Shown here: positions 9,910-20,722 of the stretch, one piece after another
Layout of the letters: each line of letters begins with the position of its first letter
How positions within the stretch are numbered: position 1 is the stretch's first letter
DNA from: Candidatus Mikella endobia
GTDB lineage: Bacteria > Pseudomonadota > Gammaproteobacteria > Enterobacterales > Enterobacteriaceae
Assembly (NCBI RefSeq): GCF_900048045.1
Contig: NZ_LN999831.1
Location: forward strand, 288,838 to 352,837
Reading direction: 5' to 3'
DNA length: 64,000 bases
The notes under the pieces: generated by a model
The model's input: the letters and a program-made list of their open reading frames with translations, nothing else
Told to the model about the DNA's origin: nothing
Databases searched by the model: none
Made by a program: the position numbers and the translations under genes

Positions 9910-11616
9910 CTATTTGTATTTTTTATTTTTATCCGTTTTGTATCTATTAATTTTAGCTAATCTTTCTAGTGCACTGTTAGCAAATTTATTCTGTTGTGAT
10001 ATTATCAATTGATCTTTTTTATTTTGTTGAAATTTTTGATATCTAAGTAAAGCTTTTCTAGCATTTAAAATACGTGTTGTATCATTTGGTAAAAAATTAT
10101 TGGCTACCAAGATACTATTAGTAGCGGAAGCATATATCTGTATAAAATTTTCCTTTATTTGTTTTTCCCCAGTAGATAGTCGATAAAAATATTGATATTC
10201 TTTAGGCGCAAAATATATTTGTATAATTGCCAACTTTTTTAGTTGTTGAGAAACTCTAGCACTACATCTCATAGTATCTGAAAGTAAACTCTTATTAGTT
10301 AATAGCTTGTCGTAATCGACAGATTTATTAATTCTTTTGGGTATATTGTTCTGATTAGAATAAAAGTTAATGTTAGTATTTGTTTTTTTTAATGGTTTTT
10401 TATATGGATTGAATCCATATGTTGTTACATTATTTCTCTCAAGAGAAAGATTGTTTTCAACAACAGCGCTAAATTTAGATGTTTTTTTTTCTGCACTGGC
10501 TGGTATAACTGTTGGGGGCACCGTATTAGGATAAAACGCTAGTGCACGTAGCAAGGTTATTTCAACTCCTATTCGAGGAGTTGGAGCAAAAGGAAGTTCT
10601 TTTCTTCCAATAAGTAAAGTTTGATAATATAACTGTAAATCATCTGGAGAAAGACGATGAGCTAATTTCTGTAACCGGAGTGTTATATCTTGATTTTCTT
10701 CATATTTTAACTGATCTGGCAATAGTTGCCCTATGGCGATACGATGTAATAAATCAAGCATATTAACTAGTAAATTTTCCCAATTGATACCGTTGTTGGC
10801 GTATAATGCTAGTTGTTTCAACATAGTATTTCCATCAGCGTTGGCCAATGACTCAAGAATATTTAAAGATTGATCGGTATTTAATGTACCTAACATCAGA
10901 TGTACCGTATGGGTACTTATTTTTCCTTTTCCTATTGATATAGCTTGATCAGTTAAACTAAGAGCATCACGCATGCTGCCTGCAGCGGCTCGAGCTAATA
11001 AATTGAGCGCTTGCTGCTCAAAAACAATATTCTCTTTTTGTAAAATTATTGATAAATAACTTCGTATTTGCTCTATATCGATTGCTTTGAGATGAAATTG
11101 TAAACATCTAGAAATAATAGTTGCTGGCAATTTCTGAGGATCAGTTGTAGCTAGTAAAAATTTTACATGATCTGGAGGTTCTTCTAGTGTTTTCAACAGA
11201 GCGTTAAAACTATAACGAGACAACATATGTACTTCATCTATTAAATATACTTTAAAGCGACCTACTGTTGGAACGTATTGTATATTATCTATAAGTTCAC
11301 GGGTATCTTCAACTTTAGTACGTGAAGCAGCATCAATTTCAATTAGATCAACGAAACAAGATTGCGCAATTTCGCGGCAATTTTGACACTGACCACATGG
11401 CATATCTGTAATTCCAATTTTACAATTGAGTCCTTTTGCTAGCAGACGAGCAATAGTGGTTTTTCCAACACCGCGCATACCAGATAATAAATATGCATGA
11501 TGGATTCTTCCTAATAAAAGACTGTTTGCTAAAGCAATCAAAATATGTTTTTGACCTACTACATCAGCAAAAATTTGTGGACGCCACTTACGGGCAAGTA
11601 CTTGATAGTTGTTCAT
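9910..11616 (-). CDS. dnaX: DNA polymerase III clamp-loader subunit (gamma-like DnaX, tau tail missing)
   Basis: Motor subunit of the sliding-clamp loader. Domains I-III are well conserved: YQVLARKWRPQ, Walker A GMRGVGKTT (about residues 45-53), the zinc module with CGQCQNC, Walker B LIDEVHML, TTDPQKLP, and GSMRDALSLTDQ. At 568 residues it is shorter than E. coli tau (643). After domain III there is a low-complexity, Asn/Lys-rich stretch. The last 60 residues (ARKALLRYQKFQQNKK, NSALERLAKI) align with E. coli residues around 400-450, near the gamma frameshift point. The DnaB- and polymerase-binding domains IV-V of tau are therefore missing. An A9 run (10490-10482 on the minus strand) lies just after domain III. 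No tau continuation is visible downstream in any frame. Confidence 0.92.
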   Translation of the reverse strand: MNNYQVLARKWRPQIFADVVGQKHILIALANSLLLGRIHHAYLLSGMRGVGKTTIARLLAKGLNCKIGITDMPCGQCQNCREIAQSCFVDLIEIDAASRTKVEDTRELIDNIQYVPTVGRFKVYLIDEVHMLSRYSFNALLKTLEEPPDHVKFLLATTDPQKLPATIISRCLQFHLKAIDIEQIRSYLSIILQKENIVFEQQALNLLARAAAGSMRDALSLTDQAISIGKGKISTHTVHLMLGTLNTDQSLNILESLANADGNTMLKQLALYANNGINWENLLVNMLDLLHRIAIGQLLPDQLKYEENQDITLRLQKLAHRLSPDDLQLYYQTLLIGRKELPFAPTPRIGVEITLLRALAFYPNTVPPTVIPASAEKKTSKFSAVVENNLSLERNNVTTYGFNPYKKPLKKTNTNINFYSNQNNIPKRINKSVDYDKLLTNKSLLSDTMRCSARVSQQLKKLAIIQIYFAPKEYQYFYRLSTGEKQIKENFIQIYASATNSILVANNFLPNDTTRILNARKALLRYQKFQQNKKDQLIISQQNKFANSALERLAKINRYKTDKNKKYK

Positions 11617-11925
11617 ATATTTTTTATCAATATATATAGTTATTTATATTAACATAAATTAGATACTTCTAATCATCTAATAGATGAAATCTACTTTTTT
11701 TTATTATTGAATATCTCTCTAAATTCATATGTTAGTGCAATACAATATAAATATTGTATAAATTTATAAATAAATAAACTATTTTAGTCAGAATATATAT
11801 AATATAGTAGTAATAAATATTGTAAATTCTTTATTGTTATTTGACGATAAATAATATTGTTCATAACATTTTTATAGAGAAATTTAAATTGTATAAGTTA
11901 TCAAAAGTATTAAGTTTTTTAAAAA
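11617..11925. other. Non-coding region between dnaX and the ffh relic
   Basis: About 310 bases, A+T-rich, no open frame of note. It should hold the dnaX promoter (leftward) and the former ffh promoter (rightward). The E. coli neighbour apt is not recognisable. Confidence 0.5.
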
Positions 11926-13117
11926 ATGTTTGATAATTTATCCGTTTCTCGTGCATATGAGATAATATTAGCGGCAAAGACCACATGAGCAAGAAGTACG
12001 TAAGATGTGTAGATAGCACGCAATACCCACTACCAGTAATCCAGAATTTTATTCTCAGAATCAAAAAATTTCTTGAAGACTGAACAAGGTATTAATATAA
12101 ATACTATTTTAGTAAAAATAATACGCGCTATGCTATGGGTAATGAAAAAAATGGTTTAAATATAGAAACATAGATACCAGCAGTATGGTGATTACTAAAA
12201 GTAAGAAAAACTACAATTGTTAGTAAGATAGGAAAAGATATACGTTAGAGGAAGAAGAACAAAATACTTGTGGTATCATCTAAAGTTTCTCGTTCTGTTG
12301 CCATCAACAAATTTTTAAAATAGTAGATATAGTACTCTATTGAGTAGCAGTTATGCCAAGCGTTAATTTTACGATATACTTTTAGTAGATACCCGCTGGC
12401 AGATACGTAAATAAAAAATGATGGTATTATAGCTATCCCACTATCAAATTAATAAAAAACCGAGGCTATTATTGGACAGGATGCTGCTAATAGTGGTAAA
12501 CGGTTTTTACCATTAACTGGTATTATTTTAACTAAATTAGACAGCGATACTCATAGCTGTACTTTAAGTATAATATTTTACTGGAAAACCTATCAAATTT
12601 CTAGTAGTAGGTGAGAAAAGTGATTAGAGCCTTTTTATTCATAAAAATTAGCTAGTTGTATATTTTTAGCGATATTTAATCATTAATTAATGATCTTGAA
12701 AGAAATAAAGATCGCTATCGTGTAAAAAAATTGATCAGCAACCTGAAATAAGTAAATATTTTAATATTTTCTATTTTTTAAATAAAAGAAAACAGATTCT
12801 TCATGTAGGGGGTATTTCTAGCATCATGAACAAAATATATCATAATATTATCTAATTTCAAAATGCAGATAATATTAAATTACAGATAAACGATCGATAT
12901 CGTACATATCGAAGTAATTATAAATTAAATTACTGTAAAAGAGCGTATTAATCTATAATTGATAAAAAATTCGCCAAAAATAAGTAGAGCTTTCGGTTCT
13001 AGCATGCAAATTAAGGACGAACTTCTTAAAGCAATTTTATAAGATGCAGTTTCTGCTAACGGAATAGCAAAAATGATTCCCAATCTAAAATGGATAATTA
13101 TTACTGTAATTAAATAG
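11926..13117 (+). pseudogene. ffh: Dead signal recognition particle GTPase Ffh (SRP54)
   Basis: Ffh with 4.5S RNA targets membrane proteins cotranslationally. The relic starts with ATG and MFDNLS, exactly as E. coli Ffh. Collinear fragments follow in shifting frames: AMGNEKNGLNIE (AMGEENQTLNL), KTTIVSKIGKDI (the P-loop GAGKTTSVGKLGKFL, with the loop itself degraded), KNKILVVSSKVSRSVAINK (KKVLVVSADVYRPAAIKQL), DILLVDT, IIGQDAANSGKRF then LPLTGIILTKLDSDTH (LPLTGVVLTKVDGDAR), LINDLERN, and the M-domain piece RAFGSSMQIKDELLK (GSGMQVQDVNRLLK). Many stops and frameshifts separate them. It lies directly upstream of rpsP, its E. coli position. Confidence 0.93.
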
Positions 13118-13264
13118 TTGTTAACTATCTAAAAAATAGAACATTATATTGATTGCTATTGACTATAAAACAGGTAGTATTATATTACTTTAATTAACAA
13201 TTTAGGTTACTGATTTAAGTAAGTTTATCAACTACAGTTAAGTTTATCAACTAAAGAGTATGTT

Positions 13265-13504
13265 ATGGTAACTATTCGTTTAGCACGTGGTGGCGCTAAA
13301 AAACGCCCATTTTATCATATAGTAGTAACAGATAATCGTAATGCTCGTGACGGTTATTTTATTGAACGTATCGGTTTTTTTAATCCAATAGCTACTGGTA
13401 AAGCTGTTAGTTTAGGTTTTGATTTAGATCGTATTAAACATTGGATTAGTAATGGTGCAATAATTTCTAAAAGAGTATCAATGTTAATTAATAATGCAAA
13501 ATAA
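13265..13504 (+). CDS. rpsP: 30S ribosomal protein S16
   Basis: Small-subunit assembly protein binding 16S rRNA. The 79 residues compare with 82 in E. coli: [39 protein letters not shown] and [14 protein letters not shown] align, and the C-terminus is three residues shorter. It is first in the conserved rpsP-rimM-trmD-rplS operon, which here follows the dead ffh. A 19-base imperfect tandem duplication (unit AAGTTTATCAACTA plus 5) sits immediately upstream at 13221-13258, its second copy ending in AAGAG a few bases before the ATG. Confidence 0.97.
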   Translation: MVTIRLARGGAKKRPFYHIVVTDNRNARDGYFIERIGFFNPIATGKAVSLGFDLDRIKHWISNGAIISKRVSMLINNAK

Positions 13505-13519
13505 GTAGAATATCTGTTA

Positions 13520-14089
13520 ATGATTAACATGTTGAATAAACTACTACGCAATAATATTGCAGTACTAGTGAAACCAATAATTATTGGCAAGATAAAATCT
13601 GCGTATGGAATACGTGGTCAATTAAAAATGGTTTCTTTTACTCAAAAACCCCAAAATATTTTCGATTATCAACCATGGTTTATAAAAATTGCCAATAATA
13701 AGTGGCAGCAAATTCAATTAGAAAGTTGGAAAAGCTATAATAAAAATCTAATAATCAGGATTATAAATATTCAAAATAGGGAAACAGCGATATTACTAAC
13801 TAATTTAGAAATTTTTATAGAAACAGAACAATTACCCAATCTAGAAAAAGGACAATATTACTGGAAAGATCTCCTGGGGTGTCAAGTAATTAATGTTAAT
13901 GGTTATAATATGGGTAAAGTAGTTAATTTAATAGAAACGGGATCAAATGAAGTTTTGGTTGTCAAATCTAATTCCCAAGATGATTTTTGTATTAGAGAAA
14001 TATTAATTCCGTTTTTAAATATACAAGTCATTAAGAACGTTGATCTGATGGCAAAATGTATTGAAGTTATCTGGGATCCTATCTTTTGA
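13520..14089 (+). CDS. rimM: Ribosome maturation factor RimM
   Basis: Assembly factor for the 30S head that binds S19 and helps 16S rRNA processing. The 189 residues (E. coli 182) contain the RimM N-terminal beta-barrel ([39 protein letters not shown]) and the PRC-barrel half ([50 protein letters not shown]). The N-terminus is a few residues longer than in E. coli, and an internal ATG at codon 4 is possible. It begins 15 bases after rpsP and its TGA overlaps the TTG proposed for trmD, so translation is probably coupled. Confidence 0.95.
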   Translation: MINMLNKLLRNNIAVLVKPIIIGKIKSAYGIRGQLKMVSFTQKPQNIFDYQPWFIKIANNKWQQIQLESWKSYNKNLIIRIINIQNRETAILLTNLEIFIETEQLPNLEKGQYYWKDLLGCQVINVNGYNMGKVVNLIETGSNEVLVVKSNSQDDFCIREILIPFLNIQVIKNVDLMAKCIEVIWDPIF

Positions 14090-14856
14090 AGATTAATGTT
14101 AAGAACGAACCAATTAAGATTTGGATTGGTATTATAAGCTTATTTCCTGAAATGTTTCGAGTGATAACTGATTATGGAGTTACTGGAAGAGCAGTAAGAA
14201 ATGGTTTATTGAATGTGCAATGTTGGAATCCCCGTGATTTTACTACTAATAAGTATCATTCTGTAGATGATCGTCCTTATGGCGGGGGACCTGGTATGTT
14301 AATGATGGTGCAGCCATTACGAGATGCAATTCAGAAAGCAAAAATTCATGCAGGTGAAAAAGTAAAAGTTATTTATTTATCTCCTACGGGTCGTAAACTA
14401 GATAACTTAGGTGTAAATGAACTAGCTACTAATACGAAACTAATTCTAGTATGTGGTCGTTATGAAGGTATTGATGAGCGTTTAATTGCTACTGAAATTG
14501 ATGAAGAATGGTCAATAGGTGATTATGTGCTCAGCGGTGGTGAATTAGCAGCAATGGTATTAATTGATTCAATTTCCCGTTTTATTCCCGGTATACTAGG
14601 ACATGATTCTTCTGTAAAAGAGGACTCTTTTGCTAAAGGTTTATTAGATTGTCCGCATTATACTCGTCCTAAAGTATTAGATGGTATGGCAGTTCCGTCT
14701 GTTTTGCTGTCAGGAAATCATAAAGAAATTCGTCGATGGCGCTTAAAACAAACTTTAGGACAAACTTGGATTAAAAGACCGGAAATTTTAGAAAAAATAA
14801 TTCTAACTGAAGAACAATCAAAATTGTTGATAGAATTTAAGCAAGAATATCGATAG
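14086..14856 (+). CDS. trmD: tRNA (guanine-37 N1)-methyltransferase
   Basis: Makes m1G37 next to the anticodon of tRNAs reading CUN, CCN and CGG, preventing frameshifts. It is a SPOUT-family trefoil-knot dimer. Seen: [71 protein letters not shown], and the C-terminal [13 protein letters not shown]. Length 256 against 255. Start choice is uncertain: no ATG lies near the expected N-terminus. The TTG at 14086, overlapping the rimM stop in TTGA, adds about 11 residues, whereas the residue equivalent to Met1 of E. coli (MWIGIIS) is an ATT codon at 14119. Confidence 0.93.
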   Translation: MKINVKNEPIKIWIGIISLFPEMFRVITDYGVTGRAVRNGLLNVQCWNPRDFTTNKYHSVDDRPYGGGPGMLMMVQPLRDAIQKAKIHAGEKVKVIYLSPTGRKLDNLGVNELATNTKLILVCGRYEGIDERLIATEIDEEWSIGDYVLSGGELAAMVLIDSISRFIPGILGHDSSVKEDSFAKGLLDCPHYTRPKVLDGMAVPSVLLSGNHKEIRRWRLKQTLGQTWIKRPEILEKIILTEEQSKLLIEFKQEYR

Positions 14857-14964
14857 ATGCTATAAAATTACATATTGATTAATATCAACAATTTAATTAT
14901 TAAATACATTCTAAATTAGAATGTTAACTTTCAACATCATATAATTTAATTTATATCTTTAATT

Positions 14965-15312
14965 ATGAATAATATTCTTAAGCAAATAGAACAAGAACAG
15001 ATGAAACAGGACATCCCTACTTTTCGTTCCGGTGATTCAGTAGAAGTAAAAGTATGGGTTGTGGAAGGAAATAAAAAACGTCTGCAGGCATTTGAGGGTA
15101 TCGTTATTGCTATTCGTAACCGAGGTCTTCATTCTGCATTTACTGTTCGTAAATTTTCCCATGGATCAGTAATTGAACGTGTATTTCAAACACACTCTTT
15201 AATTATTGATAGCATCACAGTAAAACGTTATGGTGCAGTTCGTAAAGCTAAACTATACTATCTTCGTAAGCGAATCGGTAAAGCTGCACGTATTAAAGAA
15301 CGTTTAAACTAG
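14965..15312 (+). CDS. rplS: 50S ribosomal protein L19
   Basis: Large-subunit protein at the 30S-50S interface. 115 residues, the same as E. coli, with the family blocks [71 protein letters not shown] and [10 protein letters not shown]. Last gene of the rpsP operon, 108 bases after trmD. ATG 14965 gives the E. coli-like [14 protein letters not shown] start. Nothing odd. Confidence 0.97.
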   Translation: MNNILKQIEQEQMKQDIPTFRSGDSVEVKVWVVEGNKKRLQAFEGIVIAIRNRGLHSAFTVRKFSHGSVIERVFQTHSLIIDSITVKRYGAVRKAKLYYLRKRIGKAARIKERLN

Positions 15313-15469
15313 ACACTACAATGAAATATTTTTCTAAAAGAAAATAATTTTTTATTTTGGGAATTTACTAAAAATAGTATTACTGTTTATTTAAATTATC
15401 TAAAAATTTTTTTACTGTTATTATTTTTTAAGCGAGCGGGTACTAAGATTATAATAATTATTATTAATA

Positions 15470-15921
15470 ATGAAAAACATGAAACCCGTCACTTTCTATA
15501 TCAAAAATTATTATTTCAACCATGAGCTAAATATTCTAGAACAGCTTGCATGTAATTTAGCTATCATTGAATGGTGCAAGTGGAAGATAATATTAATATT
15601 ATGTGAAAATAATTCACAAGCCTTAAACATTGATAAAGCGCTATGGAAGAATGATATTAATGCGTTTGTACCGCATAATCTCTCTGGGGAAAGTCCTTAC
15701 AGTGTTCCAGTAGAAATTTATTGGCAAAAGCGTTTTTGTAATATATCACGGGATATCTTAATCAGTTTACTTCCTGTATGTGTAGAATTTTTTTAGCTTT
15801 TAATGAAGTGATATACTTCGTTCCAAATAATAAATTTTAAAAAAAACTAGCGCGTGATCGTTATAGATTTTATCGTAGCGTTGGTTTCCAATTAACTATG
15901 GCTACACTGCCAACACAATGA
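15470..15921 (+). pseudogene. holC: DNA polymerase III chi subunit, interrupted by a frameshift and a stop
   Basis: HolC (chi) links the clamp loader to single-strand-binding protein. The first 108 codons are open and clearly HolC (VTFYIKN, EQLACNLA, FVPHNLSGESPYSVPVEIYW, RDILISL), ending at TAG after a run of seven T. Adding one T restores the frame, which then reads LAFNEVIYFVPNNKF, a TAA in place of a Leu codon, then KKLARDRYRFYRSVGFQL up to TGA at 15919-15921, matching the E. coli C-terminus. So there is one frameshift in a homopolymer and one nonsense codon; slippage could cure the first but not easily the second. It sits just before valS, as in E. coli. Confidence 0.85.
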
Positions 15922-15931
15922 TTTAAATATA

Positions 15932-18796
15932 ATGGATAAAATATACAATCCTAAAGATATTGAACAACATGTATATGCTCAGTGGGAGCAAAATGGTTAT
16001 TTTAAACCTCAAGGAAATATACTTCAGAATAGTTACTGCATCATGATGCCACCACCAAATGTTACTGGCAGATTACATCTAGGACATGCTTTCCAACATG
16101 TAATTATGGATACTTTAATTCGTTATCAACGTATGCAGGGAAAAAATACTTTATGGCAAGTTGGTACTGATCATGCTGGCATTGCCACACAGATGTTAGT
16201 AGAAAAAAAAATTTCTGATGAAGAAGGTAAAACTTGTCATGATTACGGCCGCGATGCTTTTAATAAAAAAATTTTGCAGTGGAAAGAACAATACAGCAGC
16301 ACTATTACATATCAAATGCGTCGTTTAGGAAATTCAGTAGATTGGGAACGCGAGCGTTTTACTATGGATGATGGAATATCTAATGCAGTAAAAGAAGTGT
16401 TCGTTTGTATGTATCAAGAAGGTTTAATTTATCGTGGTAAACGTCTCGTAAATTGGGATCCCAAATTACACACGGCTATTTCTGATTTAGAAGTAGAAAA
16501 TCGTGAATTAAAAGGTAAAATATGGCATTTACGCTATCCATTAGCTGATAACGTATGTACTAAAGAGGGTTTAAATTATATTGTAGTAGCAACTACAAGA
16601 CCAGAAACTCTTTTTGGTGATACTAGTATAGCTGTCAATCCCAAAGATCCTCGCTATCAAAATTTAATAGGTAAATTCGTTATTATTCCGCTTATTGACA
16701 GAAGAATTCAAATTATAGGCGATGAATATGTAGATCTTAAAAAAGGTACAGGATGTGTAAAAATTACTCCAGCGCATGATTTTCATGACTATGAAGTTGG
16801 TAAGCGTCATGCTTTACCTATGATTAATATTTTAACTTATGATGGAAATCTTCATCAAGAAGCTCAAGTATTCGATACAACAGGAAAAACTAGCAAATTT
16901 ATTTCAGTAAAAATTCCAGCAGCCTTTAGAGGTCTAGAACGTTTTGCTGCACGTAAAGCAATAGTAACAGAATTAGACCGTCGGGGATTTATCTACGAAG
17001 TTAAAGATCATAATCTTACAGTACCTTATAGTAATCGTGGCGGTGTAATTATTGAGCCTATGTTAACTGATCAATGGTATGTACGCACAGCGCCATTAGC
17101 AAAAGTAGCGATAAAAGCAGTGGCACAGGGTGATATTCAGTTTATACCCAAGCAATATGAAAATATGTATTTTAGTTGGATGCGTGATATTAAGGATTGG
17201 TGTATTTCTCGTCAATTATGGTGGGGACATCGTATTCCTGCTTGGTACGACATTGAAGGTAAAGTTTATGTAGGTAGAAACGAAACAGAAGTGCGTCACA
17301 GGCATAGATTAGGAAATAACATGATCCTATATCAGGATGAAGATGTACTAGATACTTGGTTTTCTTCAGGATTATGGACCTTTTCTACTTTAGGATGGCC
17401 AGAAAATACAGAATCTTTAAGGATATTCCATCCTACTAGTTTGGTTGTTAGTGGTTTTGATATCATATTTTTCTGGATAGCACGTATGATTATGCTCACT
17501 ATGCATTTTATTAAAGATAAAAATGATAGACCTCAAGTTCCATTTAAGACTGTTTATATTACTGGTTTAATACGAGATGAAGAAGGACAGAAGATGTCTA
17601 AATCTAAAGGTAATATTATTGATCCTTTAGATATGATAGATGGAATTTCTTTAGAAGATTTATTGAAAAAACGTACTGGAAATCTAATGAATCCTAAATT
17701 AGCAGATAAGATCAGTAATCTCACTAAAAAACAGTTTCCGAATGGAATAAAGCCGCACGGTACCGATGCGCTACGTTTAACTCTTATGGCTTTAGCATCT
17801 ACTGGACGTGATATTAACTGGGATATGAATCGTTTAAAAGGTTATTGTCATTTTTGCAATAAATTATGGAATGCTAGCCGTTTTGTTTTGATAAATACTG
17901 AAGATCAAGATTGTGGTTTTTATGGAGGTTATAAAACTCTTTCTCTAGCTGATCGTTGGATTTTAATAAAATTAAATCAGACGATTAAGTTATTCCGTGA
18001 TGCTTTAAATAATTATCGTTTTGATTTAGCGTCTAGTATTTTATATGAATTTACTTGGAACCAGTTCTGCGGATGGTATTTAGAACTAACGAAGCCAATT
18101 ATAAACGGTGGTAGTGATGCTGAATTACGCGGTACTCGTCATACCTTAGTTAAGGTACTAGAAACTATGCTTCGGTTAGCGCACCCAATTATTCCTTTTA
18201 TTACTGAAACTATCTGGCAGAGAGTAAAACTGATAACAGGAGAAGAGGGACCAACTATTATGCTACAACCTTTTCCATCTTATGATACTAAACTGGTTGA
18301 TGATGATGTCATTGCTGATATAGAGTGGATAAAAAAAACTATTTTTGTGGTACGCAATATTCGTAAGAATATGAATATTGCACCAAGTAAGCCATTATCA
18401 GTACTGTTTCGAAAAGCTTCTTCAGCAGTAGTACAAAGAGTACAGAATAACTTAAGCTTGATAATCAATTTAGCTAAACTTGACAGTATTACTATATTAC
18501 CAGTTAACGATAAAGGACCTATTTCTGTAATACAAATTATAGAAGGTGCGGAACTATTAATTCCTATGACAGGTATAATTAATAAAACAAAAGAATTAGA
18601 ACGTTTAAAGAAAGAAACAAAGAGTATTGAAATAGAAATTGAGACTCTTATTACTAAATTAAATAATAAAAATTTTATTAATTACGCTCCTGAAAAATTA
18701 GTAGTACAAAAACGCGAAAAGCTAAAAAAATATCAAAAAGATAAGCTAAAATTATTAGAACAGCAGATGCTGATAACTAATAATAGCAGCTGTTAG
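15932..18796 (+). CDS. valS: Valyl-tRNA synthetase
   Basis: Class I synthetase charging tRNA-Val and editing mischarged Thr. 954 residues (E. coli 951). Seen in order: [15 protein letters not shown] (HIGH-type motif as HLGH), the CP1 editing domain with [17 protein letters not shown], the [16 protein letters not shown] block, [22 protein letters not shown], the anticodon-binding domain, and a C-terminal coiled coil rich in Lys/Glu over about the last 70 residues. ATG 15932 lies 10 bases after the holC stop. It appears fully intact. Confidence 0.97.
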   Translation: MDKIYNPKDIEQHVYAQWEQNGYFKPQGNILQNSYCIMMPPPNVTGRLHLGHAFQHVIMDTLIRYQRMQGKNTLWQVGTDHAGIATQMLVEKKISDEEGKTCHDYGRDAFNKKILQWKEQYSSTITYQMRRLGNSVDWERERFTMDDGISNAVKEVFVCMYQEGLIYRGKRLVNWDPKLHTAISDLEVENRELKGKIWHLRYPLADNVCTKEGLNYIVVATTRPETLFGDTSIAVNPKDPRYQNLIGKFVIIPLIDRRIQIIGDEYVDLKKGTGCVKITPAHDFHDYEVGKRHALPMINILTYDGNLHQEAQVFDTTGKTSKFISVKIPAAFRGLERFAARKAIVTELDRRGFIYEVKDHNLTVPYSNRGGVIIEPMLTDQWYVRTAPLAKVAIKAVAQGDIQFIPKQYENMYFSWMRDIKDWCISRQLWWGHRIPAWYDIEGKVYVGRNETEVRHRHRLGNNMILYQDEDVLDTWFSSGLWTFSTLGWPENTESLRIFHPTSLVVSGFDIIFFWIARMIMLTMHFIKDKNDRPQVPFKTVYITGLIRDEEGQKMSKSKGNIIDPLDMIDGISLEDLLKKRTGNLMNPKLADKISNLTKKQFPNGIKPHGTDALRLTLMALASTGRDINWDMNRLKGYCHFCNKLWNASRFVLINTEDQDCGFYGGYKTLSLADRWILIKLNQTIKLFRDALNNYRFDLASSILYEFTWNQFCGWYLELTKPIINGGSDAELRGTRHTLVKVLETMLRLAHPIIPFITETIWQRVKLITGEEGPTIMLQPFPSYDTKLVDDDVIADIEWIKKTIFVVRNIRKNMNIAPSKPLSVLFRKASSAVVQRVQNNLSLIINLAKLDSITILPVNDKGPISVIQIIEGAELLIPMTGIINKTKELERLKKETKSIEIEIETLITKLNNKNFINYAPEKLVVQKREKLKKYQKDKLKLLEQQMLITNNSSC

Positions 18797-19093
18797 ATTA
18801 GTTTTGTCTGCTTTTACAGCAATAAAGTTGTTGGGGTAACTATTTTAGTTATAAATTAATTTTATATGAGATATTCTTATGTTCTAATAATTTGTCAATC
18901 TAATTGAAATAGTTAAGTAGTTACTTATATATTGATTATTAATATATTTATTGTTAGTTATTAAATTTAGATAAGTTTTTTACATAATAATTTTAAATAA
19001 AAAAGAGTTTTTTCATCGCTGGAATTTAAACATTCAGATATATTAAGTTCAGTATTTATTTAATATGTTTGATAGACTATTTATGGAAATAAA

Positions 19094-20107
19094 ATGATAA
19101 CTACGTTATTTAAACGTAATTTTTTAAGATTGATGGATTTTACATCTGCAGAAATCAATCAATTGCTAGCTCTAGCAACTAAATTAAAGTATCAAAAATT
19201 TGCTAAACGCGAAATACCTCGTCTATTAGGTAAAAATATTGCACTTATCTTTGAAAAAGATTCAACTCGTACCCGTTGCGCTTTTGAAGTAGCAGCATTT
19301 GATCAGGGTGCTCGTGTAACATATTTAGGAGGAAGTCATATAGGCTATAAAGAATCTATTAAGGATTCTGCTAGAATATTAGGAAGTATGTATGATGGTA
19401 TTCAGTATCGCGGATATCATCAGTCAATTGTTGAGAAATTAGCACTTAATGCAGGTGTGCCCATATGGAACGGACTAACCAATGAGTTTCATCCCACTCA
19501 GTTACTAGCTGATATGCTGACTATGCAAGAATGTTTACCAGAAAAAAAATTAAATCAAATGAAACTTGCTTATGTAGGTGATGCACGAAATAACATAAGT
19601 AATACGCTTCTAGAAGCAGCGGCGCTAACTGGTATTGATTTACGTATTATAGCACCTAGCACTTGTTGGCCAGATCATGATTTAATTGTATCTTGCCGGA
19701 AATTAGCACATAAAAACGGAGGTAATGTTACTCTTACCCAAAATATAGCTGCTGGAGTTAAATATGTAGACTTTATTTATACCGATGTATGGGTATCAAT
19801 GGGAGAAAATCAAGATGTATGGAAGGAACGAATAGAAATGCTTCGTAGTTATCAAGTGAATATGACTATGCTTTATCAAACAGGTAATTCAAAAGTAAAA
19901 TTTTTACATTGTTTGCCAGCATTTCATAATAATGAAACCATTATAGGAAAACAAATACTGGAAAAGTATGATTTAATTGGTGGTATCGAAGTGACAGATG
20001 ATGTTTTTGAATCTAAACATAGTGTTGTATTTGATCAAGCAGCAAATCGTTTACATACAATTAAAGCTATAATGGTGGCAACTTTAGTGTCAAATATCGA
20101 TACTTAA
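19094..20107 (+). CDS. argI: Ornithine carbamoyltransferase
   Basis: Makes citrulline from ornithine and carbamoyl phosphate in arginine synthesis; trimeric and cytoplasmic. 337 residues (E. coli 334). Carbamoyl-phosphate site STRTR (in [10 protein letters not shown]) and HPTQ (in [17 protein letters not shown]), ornithine and catalytic segments DVWVSMG and [11 protein letters not shown], and EVFES-like [18 protein letters not shown] are present. It lacks three residues of the YLGPSGSQIG loop found in E. coli (YLGGSHIG here). It follows valS by about 300 bases, keeping the E. coli valS-argI neighbourhood. No other arginine gene is in this window. The argI symbol (versus argF) rests on position. 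Confidence 0.94.
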   Translation: MITTLFKRNFLRLMDFTSAEINQLLALATKLKYQKFAKREIPRLLGKNIALIFEKDSTRTRCAFEVAAFDQGARVTYLGGSHIGYKESIKDSARILGSMYDGIQYRGYHQSIVEKLALNAGVPIWNGLTNEFHPTQLLADMLTMQECLPEKKLNQMKLAYVGDARNNISNTLLEAAALTGIDLRIIAPSTCWPDHDLIVSCRKLAHKNGGNVTLTQNIAAGVKYVDFIYTDVWVSMGENQDVWKERIEMLRSYQVNMTMLYQTGNSKVKFLHCLPAFHNNETIIGKQILEKYDLIGGIEVTDDVFESKHSVVFDQAANRLHTIKAIMVATLVSNIDT

Positions 20108-20722
20108 GCAAAATATATTAATGTTAGCTGTTTATAAGGGACTGATGTCTAATATAAAAAGACTTTCCCAGAAAAAATAATATCGCGATATGCAATCAAA
20201 ATATTTTTCTCTTGTTTTTAGAAGATTTATTAATATTAGTTTATTGTTAATAACAAAGTTCACTGTTTTAAATAATGATGTTTATCTAAAATTAAATTAT
20301 TAATTATAGATATATAATTTTATTAAAAATATTTTTATTAATGGTAATAGATTACTTATCTAATCTAATTATTAATATATTTTACTAATTTCTAGAATAA
20401 GTTCTTTTGTAATTCATTATTAGTAGTTTCAAATATTAATTTTGAATTAAAATTTATCTTTTATAAATTTTGTTATTTAATAATTTATTGTATTCAATAT
20501 TGAATAATTTTATATTTTTAATATTTCTAAATTAGTAAGTTAATATAAATATTGAAAAATATTTTTCACAATTAAATATTCATAAAATAGTTACAAGATA
20601 ACTAATATTTTAGTTGTAATTACATTAATAACGAATTTCATCTAAATAAGAAATTTACTTATTTTATTAAAATAATAAAGTAAGCTACATAAATTACTTA
20701 AAATATTCAAAAAAGGATCAAC
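20108..20722. other. Non-coding region between argI and asd
   Basis: About 615 bases of extremely A+T-rich sequence. I see no gene remnant, tRNA or strong hairpin. The asd promoter should be at its right end; an AAAAGGATC ribosome site precedes the asd ATG. Confidence 0.5.

Noticed and set aside
11861..12064. Minus-strand 67-codon open frame
   Set aside because: Overlaps the collinear ffh relic on the plus strand and resembles no known protein.
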